Of a stretch of DNA of 64,000 nt, positions 17,492 to 27,176 are shown in pieces. The position numbers and the translations under genes are program-made. Within the stretch, counting starts at the first letter, position 1. The number at the start of each line of letters is the position of its first letter. The notes below the pieces were generated by a model, which was not told the DNA's origin, did not search any database, and saw only the letters and a list, made by a program, of their open reading frames with translations. The DNA comes from Mycolicibacterium sediminis (GTDB taxonomy: Bacteria > Actinomycetota > Actinomycetes > Mycobacteriales > Mycobacteriaceae): positions 1,550,001-1,614,000 of the forward strand of contig NZ_AP022588.1 of assembly GCF_010731735.1 (NCBI RefSeq). The letters are read 5' to 3'.

Positions 17492-18875
17492 ACCCTCACC
17501 CACCTCGTCCGTCCCTACATTGCGGCGGGTCATGGGCGTGCCCGGACTGGTCATCTTCGGATTGGCCTACACGGCGCCGCTGGCAGTGTTCACGACTTAC
17601 GGTGTCGTGAATGAATCGACGTCAGGCCATGTGGCGACCGCGTATCTGATCACGCTGTTGGCGGTGCTCTTCACGGCGGGCAGCTACGCGGTCCTGGTCA
17701 GGGCCTACCCGGTCGCCGGTGGCGCGTACACCTACTCCCGGCGGGCCTTCGGCGGGAACGTCGGCTTCGTCACCGGCTGGGCGCTGCTGCTGGACTACCT
17801 CTTGCTACCCCTCACGAACTACCTCCTCATCGGCATCTATCTGCACGCTGAATACCCGGCGGTGCCCATCTGGCTGTACTCACTCTTGGGGATCGGCGTC
17901 GTCACGGTTCTCAGCGTCGTGGGCATCACGGTGGTGCGCAACGCGAATCTGGTCATGGTGGGGCTACAGATGCTGTTCGCGTTGGTGTTCGCGATCCTTG
18001 CGGTCAAGCACGTCGTCGAGAACCCGGGTGTCTCGCTCCTGCAGCCCATCTACGACCAAGGTGTCGCCGCGGCGACGTTGTTCACGGGAGCCGCAACGCT
18101 CGCGTTGAGTTTCCTTGGCTTCGACGCCATCTCGACGATGTCCGAAGAAGCGCGGGACCCGCGCCGCACGGTGCCGCGAGCAATCATGCTGACCGTCGCC
18201 ATCGCCGGGCTCATCTTCATCGCGGTGTCCTATCTGGCGACACTGGTGCAGCGCGATCCGTCTGCGATCGTGGATCCAGACTCCGCGGCAATCGAGATCA
18301 TGGGCATGACCGCCGGGCAGTGGCTTCAGACGTTCTTCCTCTTCAGTTACATGGCCGCGTGTGTGGCCTCGGCCCTGGCCTCTCAGGTTGGCGTTACGAG
18401 GATTCTGTATGCGATGGGCCGAGATGGCGTGTTGCCGCGAAGGTTGTTCGGTCGGCTCAGCCGCAGGTTCCAGACCCCGGTCGGTGCGATCGCGTTCGTC
18501 GGAGTCATCTCCTTGATGGCGTTGGTAGCCGACCTAGGGACCCTGGCCTCGATCGTGAGTTTCGGTGCGCTGGCCGCATTCTCGGTCGTCAACCTGGCGG
18601 TCATCAAGCTCTTCCTCGTCGACGCCACCGAACGCACTCCGTGGCATCTGTTCCGGTACGGGCTCGCGCCCGCGATCGGGTTTCTGCTCACCTTCTACCT
18701 GTGGTTCAGCCTGTCTCGTCTGGGCTTCATCGTCGGACTCGTCTGGATCGTCGTGGGCGTCCTGTACCTCGCCGGCATCACCCGAGGCTTCCGCAAGGCC
18801 CCACCAGAGATACAGTTCGACGCCGAGCACTCACCATTGACTCCCCACGACGATGACAGGGTCGTAACACCTTGA
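17484..18875 (+). CDS. APC-superfamily amino acid/amine permease (module A)
   Basis: A 463-residue integral membrane transporter with about 12 hydrophobic segments. Family marks are the first helix GVPGLVIFGLAYTAPLAVF, the helix-3 region GGAYTYSRRAFGG, and LGFDAISTMSEEARDP in the middle, typical of the AAT/APC group. It starts with GTG, overlapping the amidohydrolase by 8 bp, and its end overlaps the next gene by 4 bp (ATGA-type coupling), so the three genes are translated together. It probably imports the amide or amine that the operon breaks down. Confidence 0.88.
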   Translation: MSEPSPTSSVPTLRRVMGVPGLVIFGLAYTAPLAVFTTYGVVNESTSGHVATAYLITLLAVLFTAGSYAVLVRAYPVAGGAYTYSRRAFGGNVGFVTGWALLLDYLLLPLTNYLLIGIYLHAEYPAVPIWLYSLLGIGVVTVLSVVGITVVRNANLVMVGLQMLFALVFAILAVKHVVENPGVSLLQPIYDQGVAAATLFTGAATLALSFLGFDAISTMSEEARDPRRTVPRAIMLTVAIAGLIFIAVSYLATLVQRDPSAIVDPDSAAIEIMGMTAGQWLQTFFLFSYMAACVASALASQVGVTRILYAMGRDGVLPRRLFGRLSRRFQTPVGAIAFVGVISLMALVADLGTLASIVSFGALAAFSVVNLAVIKLFLVDATERTPWHLFRYGLAPAIGFLLTFYLWFSLSRLGFIVGLVWIVVGVLYLAGITRGFRKAPPEIQFDAEHSPLTPHDDDRVVTP

Positions 18876-21817
18876 GCAACAAAACGATTGGCTACGATTT
18901 CTTCGCACGGCCGGAGATCGCCGCCCTCCGCATCAGCGACGCGGAGGCGGAGAGTCTCGGGGCGCAACACTTCGGCCACCCGGTGATCGCCGAGTCGCTC
19001 GGCAGCCAGCAGGACCAGAACTTCATGCTCACGACCGACGACGGCCGGCGCATCGGGGTCCTCAAGATCGCGAACCCGGTGTTCTCTGAAGCCGAGGTGC
19101 GAGCGCAAGATGACGCCGTCCAGCTCGTGCAGGCAGCCGAACCCCAGTTGCGACTGGCCACAGCACTCCCCGGCGTCGACGGGCGGACACACAGAACCGT
19201 CCGGCACTCGGACGGAACGTCGCTCATCGCGCGTGTTCTCCGCTATCTGCCCGGTCCCACAGTCGAGGCCGACACGTATCTAGGAGCCGACGTCGCCCGG
19301 CAGATGGGTGATGTGTGTGGTCGCGTCAGCAGAGCGCTGCGCTCGTTCGACCATCCCGGACTCGACCGCACGCTGGCCTGGGATCCACAACACGTTCCCG
19401 CCGTGACGGAGAAACTCATCTCCTATCAGGACGACGAGGGTCGCCGTGACCAGCTTCTTCACGTCGTGGCCCGGGCGTGGAAGATCCTGGAACGGCTCGG
19501 CGGGGAACTCCCGCGTCAAGCCGTACACCTCGACTTGACCAACTCCAACCTGATAGCCGAGCCGGGTGACCCACGCCGCTATGACGGCATCCTGGACTTC
19601 GGCGACCTGTGCCGAACGTGGGCCGTCGCCGAACTCGCTTGTACGGCAACGTCAGTCCTGCACCATCCCGGTGCGGACGCACTGTCGGCGCTCCCAACCG
19701 TGACGGGCTTCCACGCGGTGCGACCGTTGTCGACCGCCGAAGCCCAGGCAGTCTGGCCGTTGGTCGTGATCCGCGCGGCGATCCTGGTCCTCAACGGCAC
19801 GATGCAGGTCAGCATCGAGCCGGACAACGAATATGCCGTCACCGGGCTGCACGACGAGTGGCGGATGTTCGACACGGCGGTGGCGGTGCCCATCGAGGTG
19901 ATGTCCACCCTGATTTGCGACGCGCTATCGCTGCCGCGACCCGGTGGGGTGACGCTCCCGGACGACTACGTTCCACTCGTCGCCGGGCAACCCGCGGTGC
20001 TGGACCTCTCGACCACCGCACCGGTGTGGGACCGCGGTGCCTGGCTGCACCCGGATGCCATCGAGAGGGCACTGGGCGCCGCACGCGCGACGGGGGCGAG
20101 TGTCGCGGTGAGTGCGTACGCACAACCCCGCCTAGATCAGGCTGCACCCCTCCGGGATACCGAACCCGCCACGTTGCCGACCTTTTGCGACGCATGGTTC
20201 TTCGAGGCAACCGCGCTGCGCGCGCCGTGGGCGGGCGTCACTCGAAGGACCGATCACGGCTTCACCCTGTCCGCCGCAGACGACGACGTCGTCCTCGACG
20301 TCACACTCGACGCCGAGGACGACGCAGCCCTTCAGGGACTGCAGATCGGCGAGGTGACGGCAGGTTCGGCACTGACGACGGTCGCAGCAGTACGCCGAAT
20401 CCGCGTTCAGGTGCGCCGCGCGGACGGTCCGGCTGTGCCTCCGTTCGTCGCCCCGCGCTATGGCCCAGGCTGGCTGGCCCTCACCGCCGATCCCGCAGCG
20501 CTGCTCAGCGCCCCCGACGGCGACACACCCGAATCGAGTGCTGAACTACTCGAACGCCGCGGCCGGTACCTGGCTGACGTGCAGGAGCACTATTACGTCA
20601 GCCCGCCCCGGATCGAGCGGGGCTGGCGGCATCACTTGCTGTCCACCGACGGCAGATCGTATTTGGACATGGTCAACAATGTTGCATTGCTTGGTCATTC
20701 GCATCCTCGGTTGTCAGATGCCGTCGGCCGCCAATACGAACTACTCAATACGAACTCGCGGTTCAACTACTCGGCCATCGCCGAGTTCACCGCGAAGATC
20801 GCCGCTCGGCTGCCACCATCGCTCGATCAGATCTTCCTGGTCAACTCGGGCTCGGAGGCGGGTGACCTCGCGATGCGACTGGCGCTGGGCACCACCGGCC
20901 GGCAGCACCTCGTCTCGATGGGGGAGGCCTATCACGGCTGGACCTACCTCACCGATGCGGTCTCCACGTCGACGGCGGACAACCCCAACGCCCTAACGAC
21001 CCGTCCCGGGTGGGTCCACACAGTGGAATCCGCCAACTCCTATCGCGGGCGATACCGGGGGGCGCAAGCGCACCAGTACGCGCGGGATGCCGTTGCAGAC
21101 ATCGGCAAACTGGCCGCCGACGGCGTAGACCTCGCGGGGTTCATCGCCGAACCCGTCTACGGGAATGCCGGCGGAATGGCCCTTCCCGACGGGTACCTGA
21201 AGCAGGTCTACGCCGCGATTCGCGACGTCGGGGGACTGGCGATCGCCGACGAGGTCCAAGTTGGATACGGCCGTCTGGGACAGTGGTTCTGGGGTTTCGA
21301 GCAGCAGGACGTGGTGCCCGACGTCGTCTCGGTGGCGAAGGCGGTGGGCAACGGGTATCCGCTTGGGATCGTGGCGACCACGAAGGTCATCGCCGAGGCC
21401 TATCGATCCCAGGGCTACTTCTTCTCCTCGGCCGGTGGCAGCCCCGCGTCGTGCGTGGTCGGGAGCACGGTCCTGGACATCCTCGAGGACGAGGACCTGC
21501 AGGGCAACGCCCGTCGTGTCGGCGGGCACCTCGTGGGGCGTCTGCTGGAACTCGCGGAACGGCACTCGATCATCGGCACGGTCCATGGGCACGGTCTGTA
21601 TCTCGGCGTCGAGTTGGTACGGGACCGAGACACTCTGGAGCCTGCCACCGAGGAGACACTGGCGATTTGCGAACGGATGTTGGACAAGGGCGTGGTCATC
21701 CAGCCCACGGGCGATCGGATGTGCGTGCTGAAGGTGAAGCCGCCACTGTGCTTGGACCAGACGGGTGCGGACTACTTCGTGGATGCGCTCGACAGCGTCT
21801 TGACCGAAGGCTGGTAG
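18872..21817 (+). CDS. Fused kinase / degenerate M23-like / class III PLP phospho-lyase
   Basis: A 981-residue three-part protein. Residues ~20-345 are an aminoglycoside/choline-kinase-like domain with the catalytic loop HLDLTNSN (His219, Asp221, Asn226) and DFGD (242-245), as in hydroxylysine kinase. Residues ~350-540 resemble the M23-like linker known in such fusions but lack its metal histidines. Residues ~545-981 are a class III aminotransferase fold with the PLP lysine at Lys823 (SVAKAVGNGYP) and NNVALLGHSHP, the AGXT2L/ETNPPL phospho-lyase signature. Expected chemistry: phosphorylate an amino alcohol, then eliminate ammonia and phosphate to give an aldehyde. Module C carries the same two activities as separate proteins. 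The substrate (ethanolamine, 1-amino-2-propanol, hydroxylysine or other) is not determined. Confidence 0.85.
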   Translation: MSNKTIGYDFFARPEIAALRISDAEAESLGAQHFGHPVIAESLGSQQDQNFMLTTDDGRRIGVLKIANPVFSEAEVRAQDDAVQLVQAAEPQLRLATALPGVDGRTHRTVRHSDGTSLIARVLRYLPGPTVEADTYLGADVARQMGDVCGRVSRALRSFDHPGLDRTLAWDPQHVPAVTEKLISYQDDEGRRDQLLHVVARAWKILERLGGELPRQAVHLDLTNSNLIAEPGDPRRYDGILDFGDLCRTWAVAELACTATSVLHHPGADALSALPTVTGFHAVRPLSTAEAQAVWPLVVIRAAILVLNGTMQVSIEPDNEYAVTGLHDEWRMFDTAVAVPIEVMSTLICDALSLPRPGGVTLPDDYVPLVAGQPAVLDLSTTAPVWDRGAWLHPDAIERALGAARATGASVAVSAYAQPRLDQAAPLRDTEPATLPTFCDAWFFEATALRAPWAGVTRRTDHGFTLSAADDDVVLDVTLDAEDDAALQGLQIGEVTAGSALTTVAAVRRIRVQVRRADGPAVPPFVAPRYGPGWLALTADPAALLSAPDGDTPESSAELLERRGRYLADVQEHYYVSPPRIERGWRHHLLSTDGRSYLDMVNNVALLGHSHPRLSDAVGRQYELLNTNSRFNYSAIAEFTAKIAARLPPSLDQIFLVNSGSEAGDLAMRLALGTTGRQHLVSMGEAYHGWTYLTDAVSTSTADNPNALTTRPGWVHTVESANSYRGRYRGAQAHQYARDAVADIGKLAADGVDLAGFIAEPVYGNAGGMALPDGYLKQVYAAIRDVGGLAIADEVQVGYGRLGQWFWGFEQQDVVPDVVSVAKAVGNGYPLGIVATTKVIAEAYRSQGYFFSSAGGSPASCVVGSTVLDILEDEDLQGNARRVGGHLVGRLLELAERHSIIGTVHGHGLYLGVELVRDRDTLEPATEETLAICERMLDKGVVIQPTGDRMCVLKVKPPLCLDQTGADYFVDALDSVLTEGW

Positions 21818-21819
21818 AC

Positions 21820-21835
21820 GACCCGTTCGCGGGTC
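21820..21835. terminator. UUCG-loop hairpin between convergent genes
   Basis: GACCCG and CGGGTC pair perfectly around a TTCG tetraloop, 3 bp after the fused lyase stop. No U-run follows, as usual in mycobacteria. It probably ends both this operon and the convergent pdxS transcript. Confidence 0.6.
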
Positions 21836-21917
21836 GGATCAGCAGGCCGTTGGCTCGCGGTCGCGACGACGGCGTAGCGATCTTCACCACCGGCTTGGCG
21901 GATAGTCCGAGCGCGTC

Positions 21918-22805
21918 CTACCAGCCGCGTTCGGCCAGCCGGTGAGGCTGCGGCACATCCTCTACGTTGATGCCGACCATCGCCTCGCCGAGCCCGCGCG
22001 ACACCTTGGCCAGCACGTCGGGATCGTCGTAAAAGGTGGTCGCCTTCACGATTGCGGCGGCCCGCGCCGCCGGATCCCCGGACTTGAAGATGCCGGAGCC
22101 GACGAACACACCCTCGGCGCCGAGCTGCATCATCATCGCCGCATCGGCCGGGGTGGCGATGCCGCCGGCGGTGAACAGCGTCACCGGCAGCTTCCCGGCC
22201 CGGGCCACCTCCACCACCAAGTCATGGGGTGCTTGCAGTTCCTTTGCGGTGACGAACAACTCGTCCTCTGACAGCGAGGTCAGCCGGCGGATCTCCCCAC
22301 CGATCTTGCGCATGTGCGTCGTCGCGTTCGACACGTCACCCGTACCGGCCTCACCCTTGGAGCGGATCATCGCCGCGCCCTCTGTCAGACGCCGCAGCGC
22401 CTCACCCAGGTTCGTCGCGCCACACACGAAGGGGACGGTGAACTTCCACTTGTCGATGTGGTTGGCATAGTCGGCCGGTGTCAGCACCTCGGACTCGTCG
22501 ACGTAGTCCACCCCGAGGCTCTGCAGGATCTGCGCCTCCACGAAGTGCCCGATACGCGCCTTGGCCATCACCGGAATGGTCACCGCCGAGACGATGCCCT
22601 CGATCATGTCCGGATCACTCATCCGCGACACCCCACCCTGGGCCCGGATGTCGGCCGGCACACGTTCGAGCGCCATCACCGCGACCGCTCCTGCACCCTC
22701 GGCGATGCGCGCCTGCTCCGGTGTGACGACGTCCATGATGACGCCGCCCTTGAGCATCTCGGCCATCCCGCGCTTCACCCGCGCGGTGCCCACCGACGTC
22801 GTCAT
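21918..22805 (-). CDS. pdxS: Pyridoxal 5'-phosphate synthase subunit PdxS
   Basis: A 295-residue (beta/alpha)8 enzyme that builds PLP from ribose 5-phosphate, glyceraldehyde 3-phosphate and ammonia from PdxT. Conserved blocks include [20 protein letters not shown] (Asp and Ser/Thr active-site strand), [15 protein letters not shown] with the Schiff-base Lys, [27 protein letters not shown] and [10 protein letters not shown]. The start at 22805 was chosen because family homology begins there; the frame upstream is spurious. No pdxT lies nearby. It is the last gene of the module B run and probably supplies PLP for the aminotransferases encoded here. The genome presumably has a separate pdxS-pdxT pair. 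Confidence 0.93.
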   Translation of the reverse strand: MTTSVGTARVKRGMAEMLKGGVIMDVVTPEQARIAEGAGAVAVMALERVPADIRAQGGVSRMSDPDMIEGIVSAVTIPVMAKARIGHFVEAQILQSLGVDYVDESEVLTPADYANHIDKWKFTVPFVCGATNLGEALRRLTEGAAMIRSKGEAGTGDVSNATTHMRKIGGEIRRLTSLSEDELFVTAKELQAPHDLVVEVARAGKLPVTLFTAGGIATPADAAMMMQLGAEGVFVGSGIFKSGDPAARAAAIVKATTFYDDPDVLAKVSRGLGEAMVGINVEDVPQPHRLAERGW

Positions 22806-22878
22806 GTTCGACGTCTCTCGTGCAGCCGTGTCAGCAGCTGGGCTTCCGTTCGACGGATGTGGTCGCCGGGCCGGGACG

Positions 22879-23571
22879 TCACCCGCGGACCAGGACATCG
22901 GCGAGCCTGCTCATGGCCAGACCGGGACTCGAGAAGGTCGGCGTGCGCAGACCCTCGTCGGAGACGCTGGCCGCGGCACGCGCCATAGACGCCTGCGCGA
23001 GCACGATGGCATCGACAGACGCAGCGAGTTCCTGAAGTGCTTCGGCAATGATCGCGTCGTGGCGGGCGGCATCGCCCGAGGCATTGGCGGTGAACGCTTC
23101 GGCAAGCAGTCGGACGTCGAGATCGACTTCGACCGAGGCGTGCTCAGCGCGGCGGCGGACCAGATCCACGGTGGGCGACAGCGTGGACTTTGCGGTTGCC
23201 AGCACGGCGATCCGGGGCGTTCGTTCGGTGCCGGCGGCCGCCTTGGCGGTTTCGATCGCCGTATCCACCATCGGCGTGTCCACGCGCAGTACGGGGACGT
23301 CCACCAGCTGCGCAGCGAGTTCGACCGCGGGCCCAATGGACGAGCAGGTGGCCATCACCGCCACGGCGCCGCTGTCGGCCGCCGAGACGACATGGTCGAC
23401 CACGCGGCGAGAGATCGCGGCCGTCAGAGCGCCGTTCGCAAGTGCGTCGGCGAGCAGTGACTCGTCGACGATGTTGGACACTTTGACATCGGCGGGCAGT
23501 TTCGCGCCGAGCTCACCGAACACCGGGAGGAGCCCGCTGACGGTGTGAAGCAGTACTACGCGACGGGTCAT
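22879..23571 (-). CDS. Aspartate/glutamate (hydantoin) racemase-family protein
   Basis: A 230-residue protein of the Asp/Glu/hydantoin racemase superfamily. The first cysteine motif is [13 protein letters not shown]; the second expected cysteine region reads [13 protein letters not shown], where the usual Cys is Ala or Ser. A one-base racemase, a decarboxylase or an isomerase of the arylmalonate/maleate type is therefore as likely as a true two-cysteine racemase. Its start overlaps the GntR stop by 4 bp (ATGA), so it is translated with that regulator. It probably acts on a chiral acid intermediate of module B. Confidence 0.75.
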   Translation of the reverse strand: MTRRVVLLHTVSGLLPVFGELGAKLPADVKVSNIVDESLLADALANGALTAAISRRVVDHVVSAADSGAVAVMATCSSIGPAVELAAQLVDVPVLRVDTPMVDTAIETAKAAAGTERTPRIAVLATAKSTLSPTVDLVRRRAEHASVEVDLDVRLLAEAFTANASGDAARHDAIIAEALQELAASVDAIVLAQASMARAAASVSDEGLRTPTFSSPGLAMSRLADVLVRG

Positions 23572-24302
23572 GACGGATCTCTTTCTCGGAGGCGGGCCAG
23601 CAGCTGTTCGCGGGACTGGCAGATGTGGTCGTCGAGCCGCGACACGGCGAGTTCGACATCGCCGGCCTCGATGGCCTCGATGATCGGACGATGAGTGTCG
23701 GGCTCTGCAGAGGTGTCCGAGTCGAGGACTTTCGTCAGGATGATCACCCGGCGAGTCTCCATTTGAATGGACTTGAGGTGGTCCAACAAGAGATCTTCGC
23801 GGCAGGTGGATGCAATTACGTAGTGCAATTCAATGTCGGCGTCGACCACCGCGAACAGGTCACCCCGCCCGTAGGCATCGTCGAGCCTGGCGAAAGCTGC
23901 TCGGATGGTCCCCAGGGGGGCGTCGTCGATGTAGCCGGCCGTCATCGCGGTGCGCAGCGCATAGCATTCCAGCAGTGCGCGGAGATTGAACACTTCGCGG
24001 ACCCGCTTCTCGCCGATGCTCTGGACGAAGGCACCTCGGTGTGGGTGGATCTCCACCAGACCCCGATCGCGCAGGGCGCGCAACGCTTCGCGCACCGTGC
24101 CCCGAGCGGTATTGAGCTCCGCGGCGAGGGTGACCTCGGGCAGCGGTGAACCCGGCGGATACGTCCCGCGGATCACCGCCTCGGCGATGTGATCGATGAC
24201 GGCATGGGTGAGCGTCTTGGGCCGCGCTAGTCCACGCGGCCGCGCACGCGAGTCATCGGGGTCGGCTTGGACCCCATCAGGGCCCAACGAAGTCGGACTC
24301 AC
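23568..24302 (-). CDS. GntR/FadR-family regulator (module B)
   Basis: A 244-residue regulator with a ~25-residue N-terminal tail and a winged helix from about residue 28 (THAVIDHIAEAVIRGTYPPG, AELNTARGTVREALRALRDRGL, EIHPHRGAFV). The FCD domain follows (FNLRALLECYALRTA; ADIELHYVIAS; DDHICQSRE, with probable metal histidines). The start overlaps the preceding aminotransferase gene by 26 bp. It is the likely owner of the ATTGTC/GACAAT operators before the ABC ATPase and at the head of the operon. The effector is probably an acid intermediate. Confidence 0.87.
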   Translation of the reverse strand: MSPTSLGPDGVQADPDDSRARPRGLARPKTLTHAVIDHIAEAVIRGTYPPGSPLPEVTLAAELNTARGTVREALRALRDRGLVEIHPHRGAFVQSIGEKRVREVFNLRALLECYALRTAMTAGYIDDAPLGTIRAAFARLDDAYGRGDLFAVVDADIELHYVIASTCREDLLLDHLKSIQMETRRVIILTKVLDSDTSAEPDTHRPIIEAIEAGDVELAVSRLDDHICQSREQLLARLRERDPS

Positions 24303-25560
24303 GTGAAACCACCTCCAGGCTTTCGTGGATGGTGTTGGCGACCTTCGCCAATTCCTCGTCGGTGATGGTGAATGCCGGCGACACCTGCAGCGCGACGTCT
24401 CCGAGGTTACGGGTGATCACGCCGCGCTTGCGGGCTTCGCGAACCAGTTTGGCCAGCACGGCGGGATTCGCCTCCTTGACCTTCGGATCGATGTTTACGG
24501 CTCCCAGCAGTCCCACCCCGGCGCGCACCTCGTCGACCAACGGGTGATCAGCCAGCGGGGCCAAATGCGATGCCATCACCGATTCGTATTCGGCCACTCG
24601 GTCGACGAGGCTCTCCTTTTCCAGGATGTCGAGGTTGGCGTTGCCCACCGCGGTGGCCATCGCGTGTCCGGAATACGTGTAGCCGTGGCGGAACATCGCA
24701 GTCGAGCCGTCCTTCCAGAACACCTCTGACACGCGCGGCGCGATCGCGACCGCACCGAGCGGTGCGTAACCGGACGTCAGGCCCTTGGCCATGGTGATCA
24801 TATCGGGCTGGATTCCGTAGCGGCCGGCGGAGAACCAGTCGCCACCGCGTCCGAAGGCGGACACCACTTCGTCGACGACGAGCAGCACGTCGTTCTCGCG
24901 GCAGATCTTCTCGATCTCGGGGAGGTAACCCTTCGGCGGATGCAGGACACCGCCGGCGCCGATGATCGGCTCGCAGAAGAATGCCGCGACGTTCTCGGCG
25001 CCCAGCTCGGTGATCTTGGTGCGCAGCGCCTCGGCATCATTCCACGGCACCTGCGCCACCGATTCGACCATCGGTCCGAGACCGGCGAGGTTGGCGGGCA
25101 GGCCCGCGAGCGAGGTGCCGTAGGCGTTCATGCCGTGGTAGGCCCGGGTGCGGCTGATGATCATCTTCTTGCTGGGTTGCTCGACGACCGACCAGTACAG
25201 GCGGGCCAGCTTCGCCGCCGTGTCGACTGCCTCAGAACCGCCGCCGGCGGAGAAGAAGATCTTGCCGTCGGGGAAGGGTAGATAGTCGGCGATGCGGGAG
25301 GCGAAGAGCTCGGTGTTGGGTGTGGTGAAGACATCGAAGGTCTGGAACGCCGCGAGGTCGATCGCTTGCTGGCGAGCGACGTCGGCAATCTCGGTACGAC
25401 CCAGTCCGACATTGCAATACCACAGTCCGGCAAGGGAATCGAGATAGCTATTGCCTTCAGCGTCCCACACCGTGCGGCCTTCGCCGCGGACGATCGTCAC
25501 GGTGTCGTTCTTCACCGCGCTCATCTGAGCGAAGGGGTGCCAGTAGCTGGTCTCGGTCAT
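24277..25560 (-). CDS. Class III aminotransferase (omega-transaminase type)
   Basis: A 427-residue PLP enzyme. The start opens with SYWHPFAQMS, typical of omega-amino acid:pyruvate and taurine transaminases. The PLP lysine is Lys259 in TMAKGLTSGYAPLG, the cofactor-ring Asp is in LLVVDEVVSAFGR, and the dimer contact is FRHGYTYSGHAMA. ATG 25560 follows AGGAGAAC; longer in-frame starts lie inside the ATPase gene and were rejected. It overlaps the ATPase stop by 4 bp. It likely moves an amino group from a terminal or secondary amine, or a beta-amino acid, to pyruvate. It is paralogous to the enzyme encoded at 45305-46579. Confidence 0.88.
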   Translation of the reverse strand: MTETSYWHPFAQMSAVKNDTVTIVRGEGRTVWDAEGNSYLDSLAGLWYCNVGLGRTEIADVARQQAIDLAAFQTFDVFTTPNTELFASRIADYLPFPDGKIFFSAGGGSEAVDTAAKLARLYWSVVEQPSKKMIISRTRAYHGMNAYGTSLAGLPANLAGLGPMVESVAQVPWNDAEALRTKITELGAENVAAFFCEPIIGAGGVLHPPKGYLPEIEKICRENDVLLVVDEVVSAFGRGGDWFSAGRYGIQPDMITMAKGLTSGYAPLGAVAIAPRVSEVFWKDGSTAMFRHGYTYSGHAMATAVGNANLDILEKESLVDRVAEYESVMASHLAPLADHPLVDEVRAGVGLLGAVNIDPKVKEANPAVLAKLVREARKRGVITRNLGDVALQVSPAFTITDEELAKVANTIHESLEVVSRESDFVGP

Positions 25561-27125
25561 GATTGTTCTCCTATTGCTGCAGACATGATTGTTTCTTCGT
25601 TGAATTCCGGCCGCGTCAGCTCCGCGGTGATCCGACCGTGAGAGAGCACGAGCATCCGGTCCGCCATGCCGATGACCTCGGAGATGTCCGAGGACACCAG
25701 CAGAATGCTGCGCCCGTCGTGGGCGAGTTCGTTCATGGTTTCGTAAATGCGTGCCCGCGCGCCCACATCGACGCCGAGCGTGGGTTCGTGCATGATCAGG
25801 ATCTGCGGGTCGGTGGCCAGCCACCGACCGGCGATGACCTTCTGCTGATTGCCACCGCTGAGTTCCGCGATCTTTTGGTCGACCGAGGAAACGCTGATCT
25901 GCATCCCCTTGCGGTGCTGGGCCGTCAAGGCCAAGTCGTCACGGGTACGAATTACTCCGAAGCGTGACAGTGACGGCAGTGCGGCAATCGACATGTTGGC
26001 TGCGACCGACATGTGCGGGAGGATCGCGCGGTTCTTGCGGTCGTCGGGGATGTAGGCGATGCCGTGTCGGATCGCGTCTGCCGGACAGTCGATCTCGACA
26101 GGCTCACCATCGCGGTGAAACGTCGCCGACGTGGCGCTCGAGCTCACCCCGAACAAGCTGCGCGCTACCTCGGTGGTGCCGGACCCGACTACGCCGTACA
26201 CCCCGAGGACCTCGCCGGCGCGCAGGTCGAAGTCGACGCCGTCGACGAGATGACGTTTGCGCGGGAGAGGATTCGGGACCCGCAAGTCACGAACCGCCAG
26301 CAGCACCTTGCCGGTCTCCGCGACGCGCTTGGGGTACAAGTTGGCGACATCGCGGCCGATCATCGCCTTGATGATCGACGCCGAATCCAGATTGCCCGCA
26401 ATGACTCCGTTTTCAACCACCCGTCCATCGCGCATCACGGTGATCTTGTCGGCGATCCGGGCGATCTCCTTGAGTCGATGTGAGATGTAGATGATCAGCA
26501 CGCCGTGATCACGAAAATCCCTGATTCGTTGGAAGAGCACGTCGATCTCGGCTTCGGTCAGGGCGGCGGTCGGTTCGTCGAGCACGACTACCCGCGCGCC
26601 TTGGCTCATCGCCCTGGCGATACTCACCAACTGCTTCTGCGCCGCGGTCAGACCACGCATCGGCTGGGTGGGGTCGATGTCCAGCTTGAAGGTCCTCAAC
26701 CACCGCACGGCTTCGGCGAGCATCGACTTTTGGTCGAGCAGGCCAAATCTCACCTTCTCGCGATTCAGTAGGAGATTTTCGGCCACGCTCATCTCGGGTA
26801 CTACCTGAAGTTCTTGCGGTACGAGGAAGATGCCGCGTGCCTCGGCGTCTCCGACCGACTGGAAGGTCACCGTCTGGCCGTCGATCGCGATCGTGCCGCT
26901 GGCGCTCGACGTGGGGTAGAACCCGCCCAGCAGCTTGATCAGCGTCGACTTGCCTGCACCGTTCTCGCCAAGCAGGGCATGCACTTCGGATGCACCGAAA
27001 CAGGCCGTCACGTCCTTGAGCGCTCGGGTGCCGCCAAAGGTCTTGCTCACACCCGAGACGGTCACCAGGGGAACGTTTCTGCGCTGCGCTGAATCTCGGA
27101 ATTCGTTCCCCACGTCAGTCATCAT
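25557..27125 (-). CDS. Sugar-type ABC importer ATPase (RbsA/XylG-like)
   Basis: A 522-residue protein with two nucleotide-binding domains. The first has an intact Walker A (GENGAGKST), a signature reading LTAAQKQLVSIARAM and Walker B VVVLDEPTAAL. The second has a degenerate Walker A (VYGVVGSGTTEV), signature LSGGNQQKV and Walker B ILIMHEPTLGVD, the usual asymmetry of the family. ATG 27125 is preceded by AAGG; a frame extension to 27149 runs into the operator. It energises the permease at 31721-32962 and uses the binding protein at 33009-34130, although three enzyme modules separate the genes. Confidence 0.92.
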   Translation of the reverse strand: MMTDVGNEFRDSAQRRNVPLVTVSGVSKTFGGTRALKDVTACFGASEVHALLGENGAGKSTLIKLLGGFYPTSSASGTIAIDGQTVTFQSVGDAEARGIFLVPQELQVVPEMSVAENLLLNREKVRFGLLDQKSMLAEAVRWLRTFKLDIDPTQPMRGLTAAQKQLVSIARAMSQGARVVVLDEPTAALTEAEIDVLFQRIRDFRDHGVLIIYISHRLKEIARIADKITVMRDGRVVENGVIAGNLDSASIIKAMIGRDVANLYPKRVAETGKVLLAVRDLRVPNPLPRKRHLVDGVDFDLRAGEVLGVYGVVGSGTTEVARSLFGVSSSATSATFHRDGEPVEIDCPADAIRHGIAYIPDDRKNRAILPHMSVAANMSIAALPSLSRFGVIRTRDDLALTAQHRKGMQISVSSVDQKIAELSGGNQQKVIAGRWLATDPQILIMHEPTLGVDVGARARIYETMNELAHDGRSILLVSSDISEVIGMADRMLVLSHGRITAELTRPEFNEETIMSAAIGEQS

Positions 27126-27148
27126 GCACCTTCTTTGTTTGACTGTCA

Positions 27149-27161
27149 ATTGTCGGACAAT
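27149..27161. promoter_or_regulatory. Operator ATTGTCGGACAAT with internal promoter
   Basis: A perfect 6-1-6 palindrome 24 bp upstream of the ATPase start. On the minus strand the half-site overlaps TATTGT, a good TANNNT -10 box, so binding would block transcription. It creates a second transcription unit (ATPase, aminotransferase, GntR, racemase, pdxS) inside module B. Confidence 0.65.
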
Positions 27162-27176
27162 ATGAGGCGACGGCAG

